Of a stretch of DNA of 64,000 nucleotides, positions 24,230 through 35,044 are shown in pieces; the stretch's first letter is position 1, and every line of letters starts with the position of its first letter. Source of the stretch: Scylla paramamosain (lineage: Eukaryota; Arthropoda; Malacostraca; Decapoda; Portunidae). Location of the stretch: the NCBI RefSeq assembly GCF_035594125.1, contig NW_026973724.1, positions 77,501 through 141,500 of the forward strand, written 5' to 3'. The notes below the pieces were generated by a model, which had not been told where the DNA came from, did not search any database, and saw only the letters and a program-made list of their open reading frames with translations. Position numbers and translations under genes: made by a program.

Positions 24230-25095
24230 TCTGTCCCTTGATATTGCCGAGTATTAACCTACAGTTTTAGCCACAAATATTGCTGATCATTAGTTATATT
24301 ATGGTGTGGTGTGGTAGTGATGTCAGGCTGCAGTGGTGAAATGTTTTCTTGATGTGGTGGTGGTTACACAAAGGTAGTGAGAGATAATGAATGGTACAGT
24401 GATACACACAAGGTACAGTCGGCTTCAAAATGAAACGCACTTTCTTTACCTCTATTTCCACCAATATTTCTAGCCTCTTACCATGTCAACTCCAAGTTTA
24501 TTAGGAGGCGTAAATATGATTGGTTGGAAGTCTGAAGCTTCCTGTACATGCGGTAAAGGTAATAATGTGAATGACTGGTGATGATGAGGGGAGAAAGGTG
24601 GCGATAGATGAGGATGGTGGTGATATTATTCAGTGAGTGAAAAAAGGTTGACGCATGGTGCTGGAGGTGGCGGGGGGTGTGAGAGTGATGGAGGAGCAGA
24701 GGTGATGTGATTGTCAATGATGGGTGCTGGAGTGATGGAGGTCACGGGAGGTTGGATAATGGCGTGATGATTAGTGATGGGAGTAATGGATATGACGTGT
24801 TGTGAGGGAATGATGATTAATGATGGGAAGTGATGTGTACTGACAGCCTATTTTTCTTTAGGGCAATATGGGCTTCGGTTCCCTCCCATTGCTTCCTTGC
24901 AACCCTGTCTCCTTTCTCACCCTGTCTCCTTTCTCACCCTGTCTCCTTTCTCATTTACTGAGTTTCACATATTACCGTTACTGGTAATTTAAATTTTCTT
25001 TACTCTGAGTTGTGACCTTCGTTCTTTCACTCAATTCAGAGTATCGAATGATAATTTTTACGTAATGAAAAAACAAATTTTCAAGATTCTTATCA
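24230..25095. other. TGATGG-rich degenerate stretch and small tandem repeat
   Basis: Loose (GATG/GGTG) repetition from about 24560 to 24840. Three tandem copies of a 17-18-bp unit (CCCTGTCTCCTTTCTCA) at about 24903-24955. No gene recognised. Confidence 0.55.
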
Positions 25096-25098
25096 CTG

Positions 25099-25100
<2 letters not shown>

Positions 25101-25166
<66 letters not shown>

Positions 25167-25324
25167 ATTGTCGATTAAATAAGTCATTGGTAAGCGGCTG
25201 TGGTTCGTAAACACTGTCTGAGAGGACAGACTAGGTCCCAGGGGAGGAGAAGAGGGAGAGAGAAAAGAATGACGGTGTAAGTGCTCTGTACAGAGGATGG
25301 AAGGTGAAGCAGAGAATCGACAAT

Positions 25325-25382
<58 letters not shown>
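25101..25382. mobile_element. MITE-like element with microsatellite-extended terminal inverted repeats, copy 1
   Basis: A 160-bp core at 25166-25325 is bounded by perfect 11-bp inverted ends (TATTGTCGATT and AATCGACAATA). Outside these the inversion continues: a CT array on the left (25101-25163) and a GA array on the right (25327-25382). No coding capacity is seen. A second copy in opposite orientation lies at 25620-25780. Confidence 0.7.
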
Positions 25383-25385
<3 letters not shown>

Positions 25386-25539
25386 ACGTTTCCTGCTTTT
25401 CGTTCTTCCTTTGTGTTCCCCGCCAGTCATTACTAGCATCACAGCAACACAACCGGCGGCGTGGTCGTGCTGCTTTTAAATTCCACCGAAAATGCACCGA
25501 GGAGACGCGGGAATGTAGGGAAATTGTTTATTTTTGTTA

Positions 25540-25543
<4 letters not shown>

Positions 25544-25620
<77 letters not shown>

Positions 25621-25780
25621 ATTGTCGATTCTCTGCTTCACCTCTCCATCCTCTGTACAGAGCACTTACACCGTCATTCTTTTCTCTCTCCCTCTTCTCC
25701 TCCCCTGGGACCTAGTCTGTCCTCTCAAACGGTGTTTACGAACCACAGCCGCTTGCTTACCAAAGACTTATTTAAAATCG
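25544..25780. mobile_element. MITE-like element, copy 2 (opposite orientation)
   Basis: A CT array (25544-25617) leads into TATTGTCGATT at 25620, followed by a core that is nearly the exact reverse complement of 25166-25325, with only small indels and few substitutions. The far end has lost the perfect inverted terminus (TTTAAAATCG instead of an AATCGACAATA-type end). Together the copies form a long hairpin with a spacer of about 160 bp. Confidence 0.7.
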
Positions 25781-25835
25781 ATTTCTTTCCCCACCTCTTT
25801 CCCTATCATTGCTAGTTTTCTTAGCCTAACATGAC

Positions 25836-26030
25836 TTGTTACCCAGCCAGGCGTGTGAGCGGTGTTGTGATCGTCGCCTGGAGGTGTCCATGTTCCGGGA
25901 GTCGCTGCCCTTCCAGTCCCCCTCCGCTGTCTGTCTGAGCAACCTGGGTGAAGAGCGGCGGACGCCGCGTTCCATGTTAATGTTTGCTGACCAGCCGTCC
26001 TCTCTTATTTTCTCGGTCCTAGCGAGGTGA
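25836..26030 (+). other. Cys-containing open frame overlapping an inverted repeat
   Basis: After an acceptor-like ttacccagccag near 25850 the frame reads ACERCCDRRLEVSMFRESLP, then FQSPSAVCLSNLGEERRTPR and SMLMFADQP, and ends at 26030. Codon use is GC-rich unlike the surroundings, which hints at a real exon. No family is recognised, and its 3' part lies inside the left arm of the inverted repeat at 25983-26285. Confidence 0.3.
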
Positions 26031-26285
26031 AGGAGGGACGCTTGCTTCTGCGGCAAACAGAAGCAATCCACGAGGACGACAGAAAGGTGCGAACGTTTGA
26101 GGTGGATGAAAATAATTAAATAATTGCTCAATATGTTGCTGACCAGCAGTCTTCAACGTTCGCACCGTGTCGTCCTCGTGGGTTGCCATCTTAAACGTTT
26201 AACCTTCACCACTTTATCAGAAGCCGCCTCCTTTACTAACTAGTAGGGACTGGAGAGGCAAAGAGGACGGGGCTGATCAGCAAAC
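25983..26285. repeat. Imperfect long inverted repeat
   Basis: Outer arms: GTTTGCTGACCAGCC with GTCCTCT at about 25983, mirrored by AGAGGACGGGGCTGATCAGC near 26258. Inner arms: CCACGAGGACGACAGAAAGG TGCGAACGTT near 26070-26100, mirrored by AACGTTCGCACCG TGTCGTCCTCGTGG near 26155-26182. The centre is AT-rich. Confidence 0.7.
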
Positions 26286-26485
26286 GGATGGAGAAACCAA
26301 GAGTGTATGTATGGATAAGTAGTATGGGTTTGTTAGTTCAGCTTGAAAACTTTGTAGTATGCAACGTAATATAGCAGGGTAATAGGCAGGGGGAACAGGT
26401 TAAGTTCAAGTTGCCTTTAATGTGAAAACCATAATATGAAGTGAGGTGGAGTTTTATTTCCTGCGTAATTTACAGTAGTAATTAA

Positions 26486-26749
26486 TTATTCACAAAATTC
26501 TCCTCGCGAATTCTCAGTTATTCGCTGCTCTCTCGCTTCCCAGATGCCATCTCGTGTCTCCAACCCTACGGGGTAGTTGTAAGCACCGAGCAGAATCAGG
26601 GAGCCAAGACGCAAGTATGGGGATAGCCCGCGAATGCCCGGCGATGTCTTTAGTACGAAAACTCTGGGAGGGTGAAGAGGCACGTGGCATTCATTGGGTG
26701 AGAACTCGCATGTTGCTGAAAGACAAGTAAGTGTTGCAACTATGGACAT
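26486..26749 (-). other. Unrecognised minus-strand open frame
   Basis: An 87-codon frame containing PGIRGLSPYLRLGSLILLGA, YNYPVGLETRDGIWEAREQR and ITENSRGEFCE. No domain is recognised. It looks like repeat-borne sequence rather than a host gene, but no second copy was found in this window. Confidence 0.25.
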
Positions 26750-26779
26750 CTACCACCAGAGCGGTAGCCGGCCATTACG

Positions 26780-28385
26780 AATTACCCACACCATTTTGAG
26801 ATGAAGAACCGGATCTGCCAAACAACAACAACGAGATGGCGCAGAAACGCTTAAAGGGACAGACGACGCCTCGCTAGGGATTCGGACTTCAGACGACGAT
26901 ATGCAGGAGAGAGAGAACAATTGCTGTTAAAGAGCGATGCCAGCGTCTGAACGTGAAGGACCACGAGGAGTAACCTGGTGCCTGCCTCACCATCCACTCA
27001 TGAACCCAAACAAACCTGAGAAAGTGAAGGCTTTGTTTGCGCAGCGAAGTACAACAACGTTTCCCTCAAAGACTGAGTGATGCAGGTTCCTGACCTAAAG
27101 AGCAAACTGGTGGGTGCCCTTCTGCGTTTCCGAAGTGAACGGATTGCCGCGATGGCTGATGTGAAGGCAATGTTTCTCATCAAGCTGGCGTGACCCCTCT
27201 TCACCGAGACTCCTTAAGAGATTCCTTTGGTGGAAAGATGGGAACCTAAGGAGGGTACGGCCTACCGAATGACGGGTAGGTCTTTTTGGGTGTGTATGGA
27301 GTCCCTCCTGTGCTGCTTACTCATTGCAACGAACTTTGACCGACTGTGAGGAAGAATATGGCATAGCTAGTAGTTACTGAACATGGAGGGGCTTGTACGT
27401 GGACAACTTACTTCTTTCAGTACCCTCCACCGAAAAGGCATCCAGATTTACTCGCGATCTTTGGCTCACAAAGAGAGGATTTCTGCTAAGTGGGTTAGTA
27501 GTAACCTTAAGGAGACATAGTACAGTACTGTGTCCTACAGAGAGAGACAGGAATAAGAATAGATCTGAGTAAGGACGCACTGGCTACAAAACGGGATCTG
27601 GAAAGGGATCAATCAATCAACTAGCTGTGAGGGGAGTACTGAGGGTGAGCAGCTCCGTTCATGACCCTCTTGGACTGGTCAGTCCTGTAATGATTAAGGC
27701 GAAGGCGATGATCAATTAAGGCGAAGGCGAAGATCTTTCAGGACGAGTGCAGCCGATAAGGAAGGATGGATGACCCCCTCCTAAATCACCACAGGTCCTA
27801 GTTGGTTGGCTTGGCTGGAGGAGTTACCAGGACTGACGGTCTTTCAAGTTCCCCGATGCTACAGGCGGGAGGACATGGGAGATGTTTTATCACTTACCAA
27901 CTGCATCATTTCAGATCAAACAGGCTGAGATGGTGATATTGAGAGTTGTTCAAACCACAACGTGCAAAGAGGAGATGAACATCCTAAAGTCAAAGTCAAA
28001 GAAAAAAAACTACAGAGGAAACATTCGATCTGTCGAGTGGAACCCTTCATGGGTGAGGGTGGATTTTATACTCCATGTGGACGGCTGGACCACGCACCAA
28101 TGCCTGCTACAAGTCGGTATCCCATTTCCATGCTCATACGGAGAGAGATCATCATATCACAAAATTGATTCTACAAGAGTGCATGAGGACTTTACTTGAC
28201 AGTTCACGCAGGATGGGAGCATGTTACGTCACACTTACTGGATTCCACACACACCACCTGCCTGAGGACCGAGAGTAACCCCCATGCTGGCACCATTCTC
28301 GTCAGCTGGAGTGGATTGCTTCAGACCGTTCTTGGTCAAAGTGGAAAGAAGCAGAGTGAGTGAGTGGGGATGCCTCCACGTGCAT
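26780..28385 (+). mobile_element. BEL/Pao LTR-retrotransposon pol remnant
   Basis: Spread over three frames, the plus strand shows the order expected of Pao pol. Upstream linker: DSDFRRRYAGE and LNVKDHEE near 26880. Reverse transcriptase: NPNKPEKVK near 27005, FLWWKDGNL near 27220, VWSPSC and LQRTLTD near 27300-27340, catalytic-box position YVDN near 27398, STEKASRFTRDL near 27430. VHDPLGLVSPVMIKAK is near 27655, and integrase zinc-binding and early core sequence (HAPMPATSRYPISML, SSRRMGACYVTL, VDCFRPFLVKV) at 28095-28360. Numerous stops and frameshifts occur and no LTRs are seen. It ends abruptly at the CR1 tail near 28390. Confidence 0.85.
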
Positions 28386-28389
28386 GACT

Positions 28390-30875
28390 ACACACATAAG
28401 AACATAAGAAATAAGGGAAGCTGCAAGAAGCGACCAGGCTTACACGTGGCAGTCCCTATATGAAATATACCTACCTATTTTCTATTTATTATCCCTATCC
28501 ATCCATAAACCTGTCTAATCTTCTCTTAAAGCTCTCTAGTGTCCTAGCACTAACGTTGTTAAACTTGATTTACCGAGTCCGTTCCACTCATCTACCACTC
28601 TGAGAACCAAACCTAAACCTAAATTTTTCAAGCTTGAACCCATTATTTCTTGTTCTCTACCCTGGTTGCTGATCCTAACAATTTTGCTTATACCACTTAA
28701 AAAGACTTACTTTTTAATAAAAGTATCAGGTCCCCTCTTAAAATAAAATCTTTCTAAAGAATGTAAATTTAACAGCTTCAATCTCGCCCCGTAAGGAATA
28801 CTCCTCATCCCCTGTATCCTTTTAGTCATTCTCCTCTGCACTGATCTATATAAAATACATCTTTCTAAAGAATGTAAATTTAACACAGCTTCAATCTCGC
28901 CCCGTAAGGAATACTCCTCATCCCCTGTATCCTTTTAGTCATTCTCCTCTGTACTGATCTATATATATCTAATAGAGACCTATATCACAGTGTAGTCTAC
29001 ATGAGGTCTGACCAGCGAGCGCCAAGTATAAAACTTTAATATCACTTCCGGCCTTCTACTTTTAACACTCCTAAAAATGAATCCTAGTACCCTATTTCAC
29101 CTGTTTCTCAAGACGGAGTTCAGAGCTATATAACTCCTAAATCTTATCTAAATCTGCCTGCAAGGCGATGGCATCCGATTCTGACCTAATCTTACCTATC
29201 TGTGTCAACCGCAAATTTACTAACATCACTACTAATTCCACTATCCAAGTCATTGATGTATACTATATTAAAAACAACAATGTCCCTAATACTGATGATC
29301 CCTGTGGCACCCCACTCGGATTTAGAGCCGTTTATTACAAACAACTCTCTGTCGCCTGTCGCTTAGCCATGACCTTATCCAGCCTATCACCCTCCCATCT
29401 ATCCCGTGTGCCCTAACCTCTCTCAGGAGCCTCTGATGGGGTACCTTGTCAAAGGCTTTACTAAAGACCAGATATAAGATGTCATAACTATTACCATTAT
29501 CTGCTGCCTCCTATACTTTACTGTAAAAACTTGACAAGTTTGTCATGTAAGACTTCCCCCTTCGTGAAGCCATGCTGTGACTGATTTATCAAGTCATGTT
29601 TGTCTAAATGTTCCCTAATGTTCCTTGCTATTATTGACTCTAATATTTTACCTACAACTGAAGTTAAGGTTTTATCTCCTTCCTTAGAGATGGGTACTAC
29701 ATTAGCCTGCCTTCACATTACTGGTACCTCACCCGACTCAAGTGATTTCCTAAAGGCAGAAACTAACGGCTCACTAATAAAGTAATCTCTTTGCATTCCT
29801 TAAGTACTCTGGGATATATTTCATCAGGTCCTGGTGACTTGAACTTTTTTAGCCTATCTATCTCCTGTTCCACTATCTCCTCAGTTATGGAAATATGTCA
29901 GCTTCTCATTCTCGTCTGCTCTAAACACCTGTTCACTATCTGGCATATCCTGCATGTTTTCCTGCGTGAAGACAGTTAAAAAATACTCATTCAGAATCTT
30001 ACTAATCTCCTCCCCAGAACTAACCAGCTCCCCATCTGCTGCCTTTAATGGACCTATAGTATCCTTATTCTTCGTCCTGGTCCGTCTTCGCCTGGCTACC
30101 TTTAATTCATAATTGCCCTTTGCTTTCCTCGTTAACTTCCTGACTGTTCTAACTAATCCATTATATTGTGACCTTAAAACTTCATCACCTGACCTTAATT
30201 TCTTATATATATATATACTTCTCTTCCGCCCTATATAATGTTTTACCCAGCAGTCATCCATTTAGGGTAATTTTTCTGTGATCTTACTGCTCAATACGAG
30301 ATATTTGCTAACTGACCTGTATGAACTTTACGAAATGTTTATACAATTCATCTACATTTACTTCACCTAATCCCCTCATCTCGGCCCCTACCATCCTCTC
30401 CACTCCCTCCTCTACTCGCCTTGACCTCACCTCTCTCATTTCAGCATGACCTGACATTCCAACACACTCACACTCCCCCCTTCCTCTTTGCTCCGCCCCT
30501 TCCGGACACATCTTCCCTCCTCTTGTCCTACACCCTCACGCCTCACCTCACCTCTCTCATCCTGCCTTATCTCTCTGAACTCCGTCCCTGACCTGACCTC
30601 ACCCTGCATCCTTTGCCAGTCCACTCCTTGGAGGTACCTTTTTAATTCTTCAAAATCTGCTCTCCTAAAGTCAGGTATTTTACTAGTGTTTTTGCTTCTA
30701 AAAGTTTCTTCCCATTCTAAATTGTACCTAATTTCCCTATGGTCACTGTTACCTAGCTGTCCTCCAACCTCTACCTCCGTGACTGCTTCCTCCCTGTTAG
30801 TAATAATTAAATCTTGAATATTATTCCCCCTTGTGTGTTCTACGACTACCTTTTTTAAAAAATTATACTGAATTA
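28390..30875 (-). mobile_element. CR1-type non-LTR retrotransposon, 5'-truncated, minus strand
   Basis: It reads from about 30875 down to 28390. Endonuclease end: VEHTRGNNIQDLIITN and GNSDHREIRYNLEW (Ser-Asp-His block). Linker: ADFEELKRYLQGVDWQ, then at 30261-29881 RKLTRKAKGNYELKVARRRR and LNEYFLTVFTQENM. Polymerase blocks follow on frames broken by stops; YINDLDSGISSDVSKFAVDT occupies the catalytic-box position near 29200. The C-terminus (QRRMTKRIQGMRSIPYGARL) is tandemly duplicated near 28750-28970. The 3' end carries TTCTTATG-type octamer repeats, a CR1 hallmark. It interrupts the BEL/Pao integrase. Confidence 0.88.
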
Positions 30876-30889
30876 CCTTAACTTAGTAG

Positions 30890-31625
<736 letters not shown>

Positions 31626-32339
31626 TTGTAACTTGTTATAGTTTCATAATACTAAATCAAATATCAAAACAATGCCAACTCTATTAATAAAAAACAGAAA
31701 ACGATGTCTATTTTGGGCCGAAATTTTTTTTTTTTTCGCCTCTCCTCCGTACCTCTCCACCTCTTTCCTCCCTCTCGCACTCTTCCTCTTCCCCCTCCAT
31801 CTCCTCCTCCTCTATTACTCCTGTACACCCGAGTCTAAATATCACCTGGAAACATCTGTAAAACCCTGCAGATTATGCTTAATGTTGATGGGGAGAGACG
31901 GGAAATTCTTACCTTGTCAGCGGCGAGGTGGGGCAGGGCTTCGCGTGGCACGGCAGGGCGAAACACTGAGCCAAGGATATCATGGTGTGGTATTATGATA
32001 GTGTAGTGTGGTGGTGATAACAATGCACTCCCACTCACTTCACTGCCCTGTGTGTGTGTGTGTGTGTGTGTGTGGCGCCGATGAGAGACGAGTAATGTAA
32101 ATTGTATAACAGGTGTTTAGGCCTTTGACTGCCACTTGGTACAATTTTCCCGAATTATCAATCAAACTGAGACATCTTTACTTGATCTCCAGCAACATCT
32201 AAACTTTAAACTGGGTAGAAATGGGATGATGAGTGGATGAGTGTGGGTAAGTGTCAAGTGGATTAGTGGGTACCAGACGGATGGGTAGATGGGTGGGTGA
32301 GCCTGTAGGTAGTGCGTGGTGGGTAATAAAAAGATTATA

Positions 32340-32665
32340 ATGATAAACGGCTTATTGGTATGGCAGTTGTTACACTGAAAACATGCAGTGGGTTTGGGGA
32401 GGCTTAAACCTAAACGTAAGAGAGAGGAACTAACTGTTAGTGACTCACAGCGTGGTGGACATCGCGCTGAGGCGGTATCGCTCTTTGTGCGGCGCCTTCA
32501 GGTGCGTCTTCTGGTTGTGGTTTCGTGTGGAACGGACCGAGCGAGGCGCGTCGGGCGGCAGCATCTGGTGTAGGCGTAGGTGGGGCAGCAGGCCCTTCCC
32601 AAACTTCTCCGGGTCTCTCGGTGTCTGGCCGACAAGCTGGGCAGACTCAGGGTGGTCAGGGCGTC
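32340..32665 (-). mobile_element. 3'-end fragment of the YVDD-type retrotransposon, in duplication copy A
   Basis: The antisense matches the last roughly 90 codons and 3' UTR of the element at 34922-38120 (residues such as EKFGKGLLPHLRLHQMLPPD). It is diverged and lacks everything upstream. Confidence 0.75.
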
Positions 32666-32889
32666 CTGGATATGGTTGAGTGGGTGGCTGGATGGTGAGG
32701 TAATGGAAGTGGATGTGTGTGTGTGTGAGCGTCAGTCGGTGGATAGATGGAGTTACGCCTGTGGGTATGTGGATGTGAGTTGGTGGATATGGGTGAATGA
32801 CTGAGTGGATGGGTGGATGTGATTGAGTAAGTAGTGGATGGGTTAGTGGGTAGGAGACGGGTGGTCCTGTAGGTGGTGTGCGGTGGGTG

Positions 32890-33091
32890 ATAAACAAAAT
32901 AGTAAAGCACAGTTTAATGATATGGTAGTTGTTACTCTGAAAATATACAGTGGAATTGGGGGAGGCTTAAACCTAAGCGTAAGGTTAATCTTAAGAGGGG
33001 AGCTAACTGTTAGTCCCTCGCACCACGCTGGGAATCCTGCTGAGGTTGTATCGCTGTGTGTGCCGCGCTTTCAGGTGCGTCATCTGCTTGT
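32890..33091 (-). mobile_element. Second 3'-end fragment of the same family, truncated by the duplication joint
   Basis: It starts with the AATAAACGG-like 3' tail region and GAAAATATACAGTGG, runs through TCAGGTGCGTCATCTGCTTG, then stops exactly where duplication copy B begins. Confidence 0.65.
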
Positions 33092-33799
33092 GGTGTCCTT
33101 GTTATAGTTTTATAATACTAGATCAAATATCAAAACAATGCCAACTCTATTAATAAAAAAGAAAAGGATGTCGATTTTGGGCCGAAATGTTTTTTTCTTT
33201 CGTCTCTTCTCCGTACCTCTCCACCTCTTCCCTCCCTCTCACACTGTTCCTCTCTGCCCTCCACCTCCTCCTCCTCCATTACTCCTGTACACCCTAGCCC
33301 AAATATCACCTGGAAACATCTGTAAAACCATGGAAATTATGGTTAATGTTGACGGTGATAGACGGGAAATTCTTACCTTATCAGCGGCGGGGCGGGGCAG
33401 GGCTTGGCGGGGCTCGGCAGGGCGACACGGGGAGCCAAGGATATAATGGTGTGGTATTATGGTGGTGTGGTGTGGTGGTGATAACAATGCACTCCCACTC
33501 ACTTCACTACCCTGTGTGTGTGTGTGTGTGTCTGTGGCGCCGATCAGAGACGAGTCACAAAACTGTATAACTGGTGTTTAGGCCTTTAATTGCCACTTGG
33601 TACACCTTTCCCTAATTACTGACCACTTTGACATCTTTACTTGATCTTCATCCACACCCAATCTTTTAACTGGGTAGAAGTGGGATGATGGGTGGGTGAG
33701 TGTGGGTGGGTGCCGGGTCAGTTAGTGGGTAGGGGACTGGTGGATGGCTGGGCGGGTGTGCCTGTAGGTGGTGTGCGGTGGGTAATAAAAATGTTACAG

Positions 33800-34140
33800 T
33801 AATAAACGGGTTATTGATATTGCAGTTGTTACACTGAAAATATACAGTGGGATTTGGGAGGCTTAAACTTAAACGTAAAGTTAATATACAGAGAGGAACT
33901 CAGTGTTAGTGGCTCGCACCACTGTGGAAATCGCGCTGAGGCGGTATCGCTCCGTGCGCAGCGCCTTCAGGGGTGTCATCTGCTTGTGATGTCCTATGGC
34001 ACGGATCTGGCGAAGCGCGTCCTGCGGCAGCGTGTGGCGTAGGCGTGGGTGACGCAGCAGGCCCTTCCCAACCTTCTACAGGCTCTTTTGGTATCTGGCC
34101 GACAGACTGGGCAGACTCGGGGTGGTCAGGGCGTCCTGGA
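33800..34140 (-). mobile_element. 3'-end fragment of the same family, in duplication copy B
   Basis: Counterpart of 32340-32665 at an offset of about 1469 bp. It keeps the 3' tail sequence AATAAACGGGTTATTGATAT and the C-terminal coding end in antisense. Confidence 0.75.
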
Positions 34141-34504
34141 TGAGTGGACATGGTTAAGTGGGTGGCTGGATGGGTGAGGTAATAGAAGTGGATGGGTGTG
34201 TGAGTGTCAGTCGGTGGATAGGTGGTTGGAGTTAGGGCTGTGGGTAGGTGGATGTGAGTTGGTGAATATTGCTGAATGACTGAGTGGATGGGTGGATGTG
34301 TTTGAGTAAGTAGTGGATGGATGGATTAGTGGGTAGGAGACGGGTGGATGGATGGGCGGGCGGGCCTGTAGGTGGTGTGCGGTGGGTAACAAACAAGTGG
34401 AGAGCCAAGGGCATCGTGGTGTGGTATTATGGTGGTGGTGTGTGGTGGTGACAACAATGCACTGCCACTCACTTCACTGCCCCGTGTGTGTGTGTGTGTG
34501 TGTG

Positions 34505-34608
34505 CCGATCAGAGACAAGTCACAAAGTTCTATAACTGGTGTGTGTGTGTATGTGTGTATGTGTGTGTGTGTGTGCCGATCAGAGATAAGTCACAAAATT
34601 CTATAACT

Positions 34609-34665
<57 letters not shown>

Positions 34666-34697
34666 CGATCAGAGATAAGTTACAAAATTCTATAACT

Positions 34698-34738
<41 letters not shown>

Positions 34739-34770
34739 CGATCAGAGATAAGTTACAAAATTCTATAGCT

Positions 34771-34825
<55 letters not shown>

Positions 34826-34865
34826 GTGTGTGGCGATCAGAGACAAGTCACAAAATTCTGTAACT

Positions 34866-34921
<56 letters not shown>
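34505..34921. repeat. Compound minisatellite: 35-bp unit alternating with (GT)n
   Basis: Five copies of GCCGATCAGAGATAAGTCAC followed by AAAATTCTATAACTG start near 34504, 34574, 34663, 34737 and 34831. Each is separated by a GT array of different length. The founder unit is the single copy in the duplication at about 33538. Confidence 0.9.
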
Positions 34922-34926
<5 letters not shown>

Positions 34927-35044
34927 ATAATAATAATAATAAACGGTTTATTATTTAGGCAGTTGACAAACTGAAAATGTACATAGGGGATGGGGAAAAA
35001 CTTAACTTAAATCCTAACGGTAAGACTAATCTAGGAGGGAAATA

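Larger units (their letters stand above)
31629..34540. repeat. Local tandem segmental duplication (unit about 1.47 kb, 2 copies plus a partial third)
   Basis: Copy A begins near 31629 and copy B near 33092. Shared landmarks keep an offset of about 1466-1470 bp: AATGCCAACTCTATTAATAA at 31671 and 33137, TCGCGCTGAGGCGGTATCGC at 32462 and 33931. Each unit holds a T-rich/CT-rich part, a TAA-flanked GT run, a retrotransposon 3' end and a GGAT/GGTG-rich stretch. A partial third copy (34396-34540) repeats the GAGCCAAGG to TATAACTGG part of the unit. Confidence 0.85.

Noticed and set aside
29881..30261. Stand-alone basic host protein of 126 codons
   Set aside because: It is the linker region of the minus-strand CR1 copy, flanked in order by endonuclease and polymerase motifs.
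34505..34921. CRISPR-like array (35-bp repeats with spacers)
   Set aside because: The spacers are GT runs, not unique sequence; it is a eukaryotic compound minisatellite.
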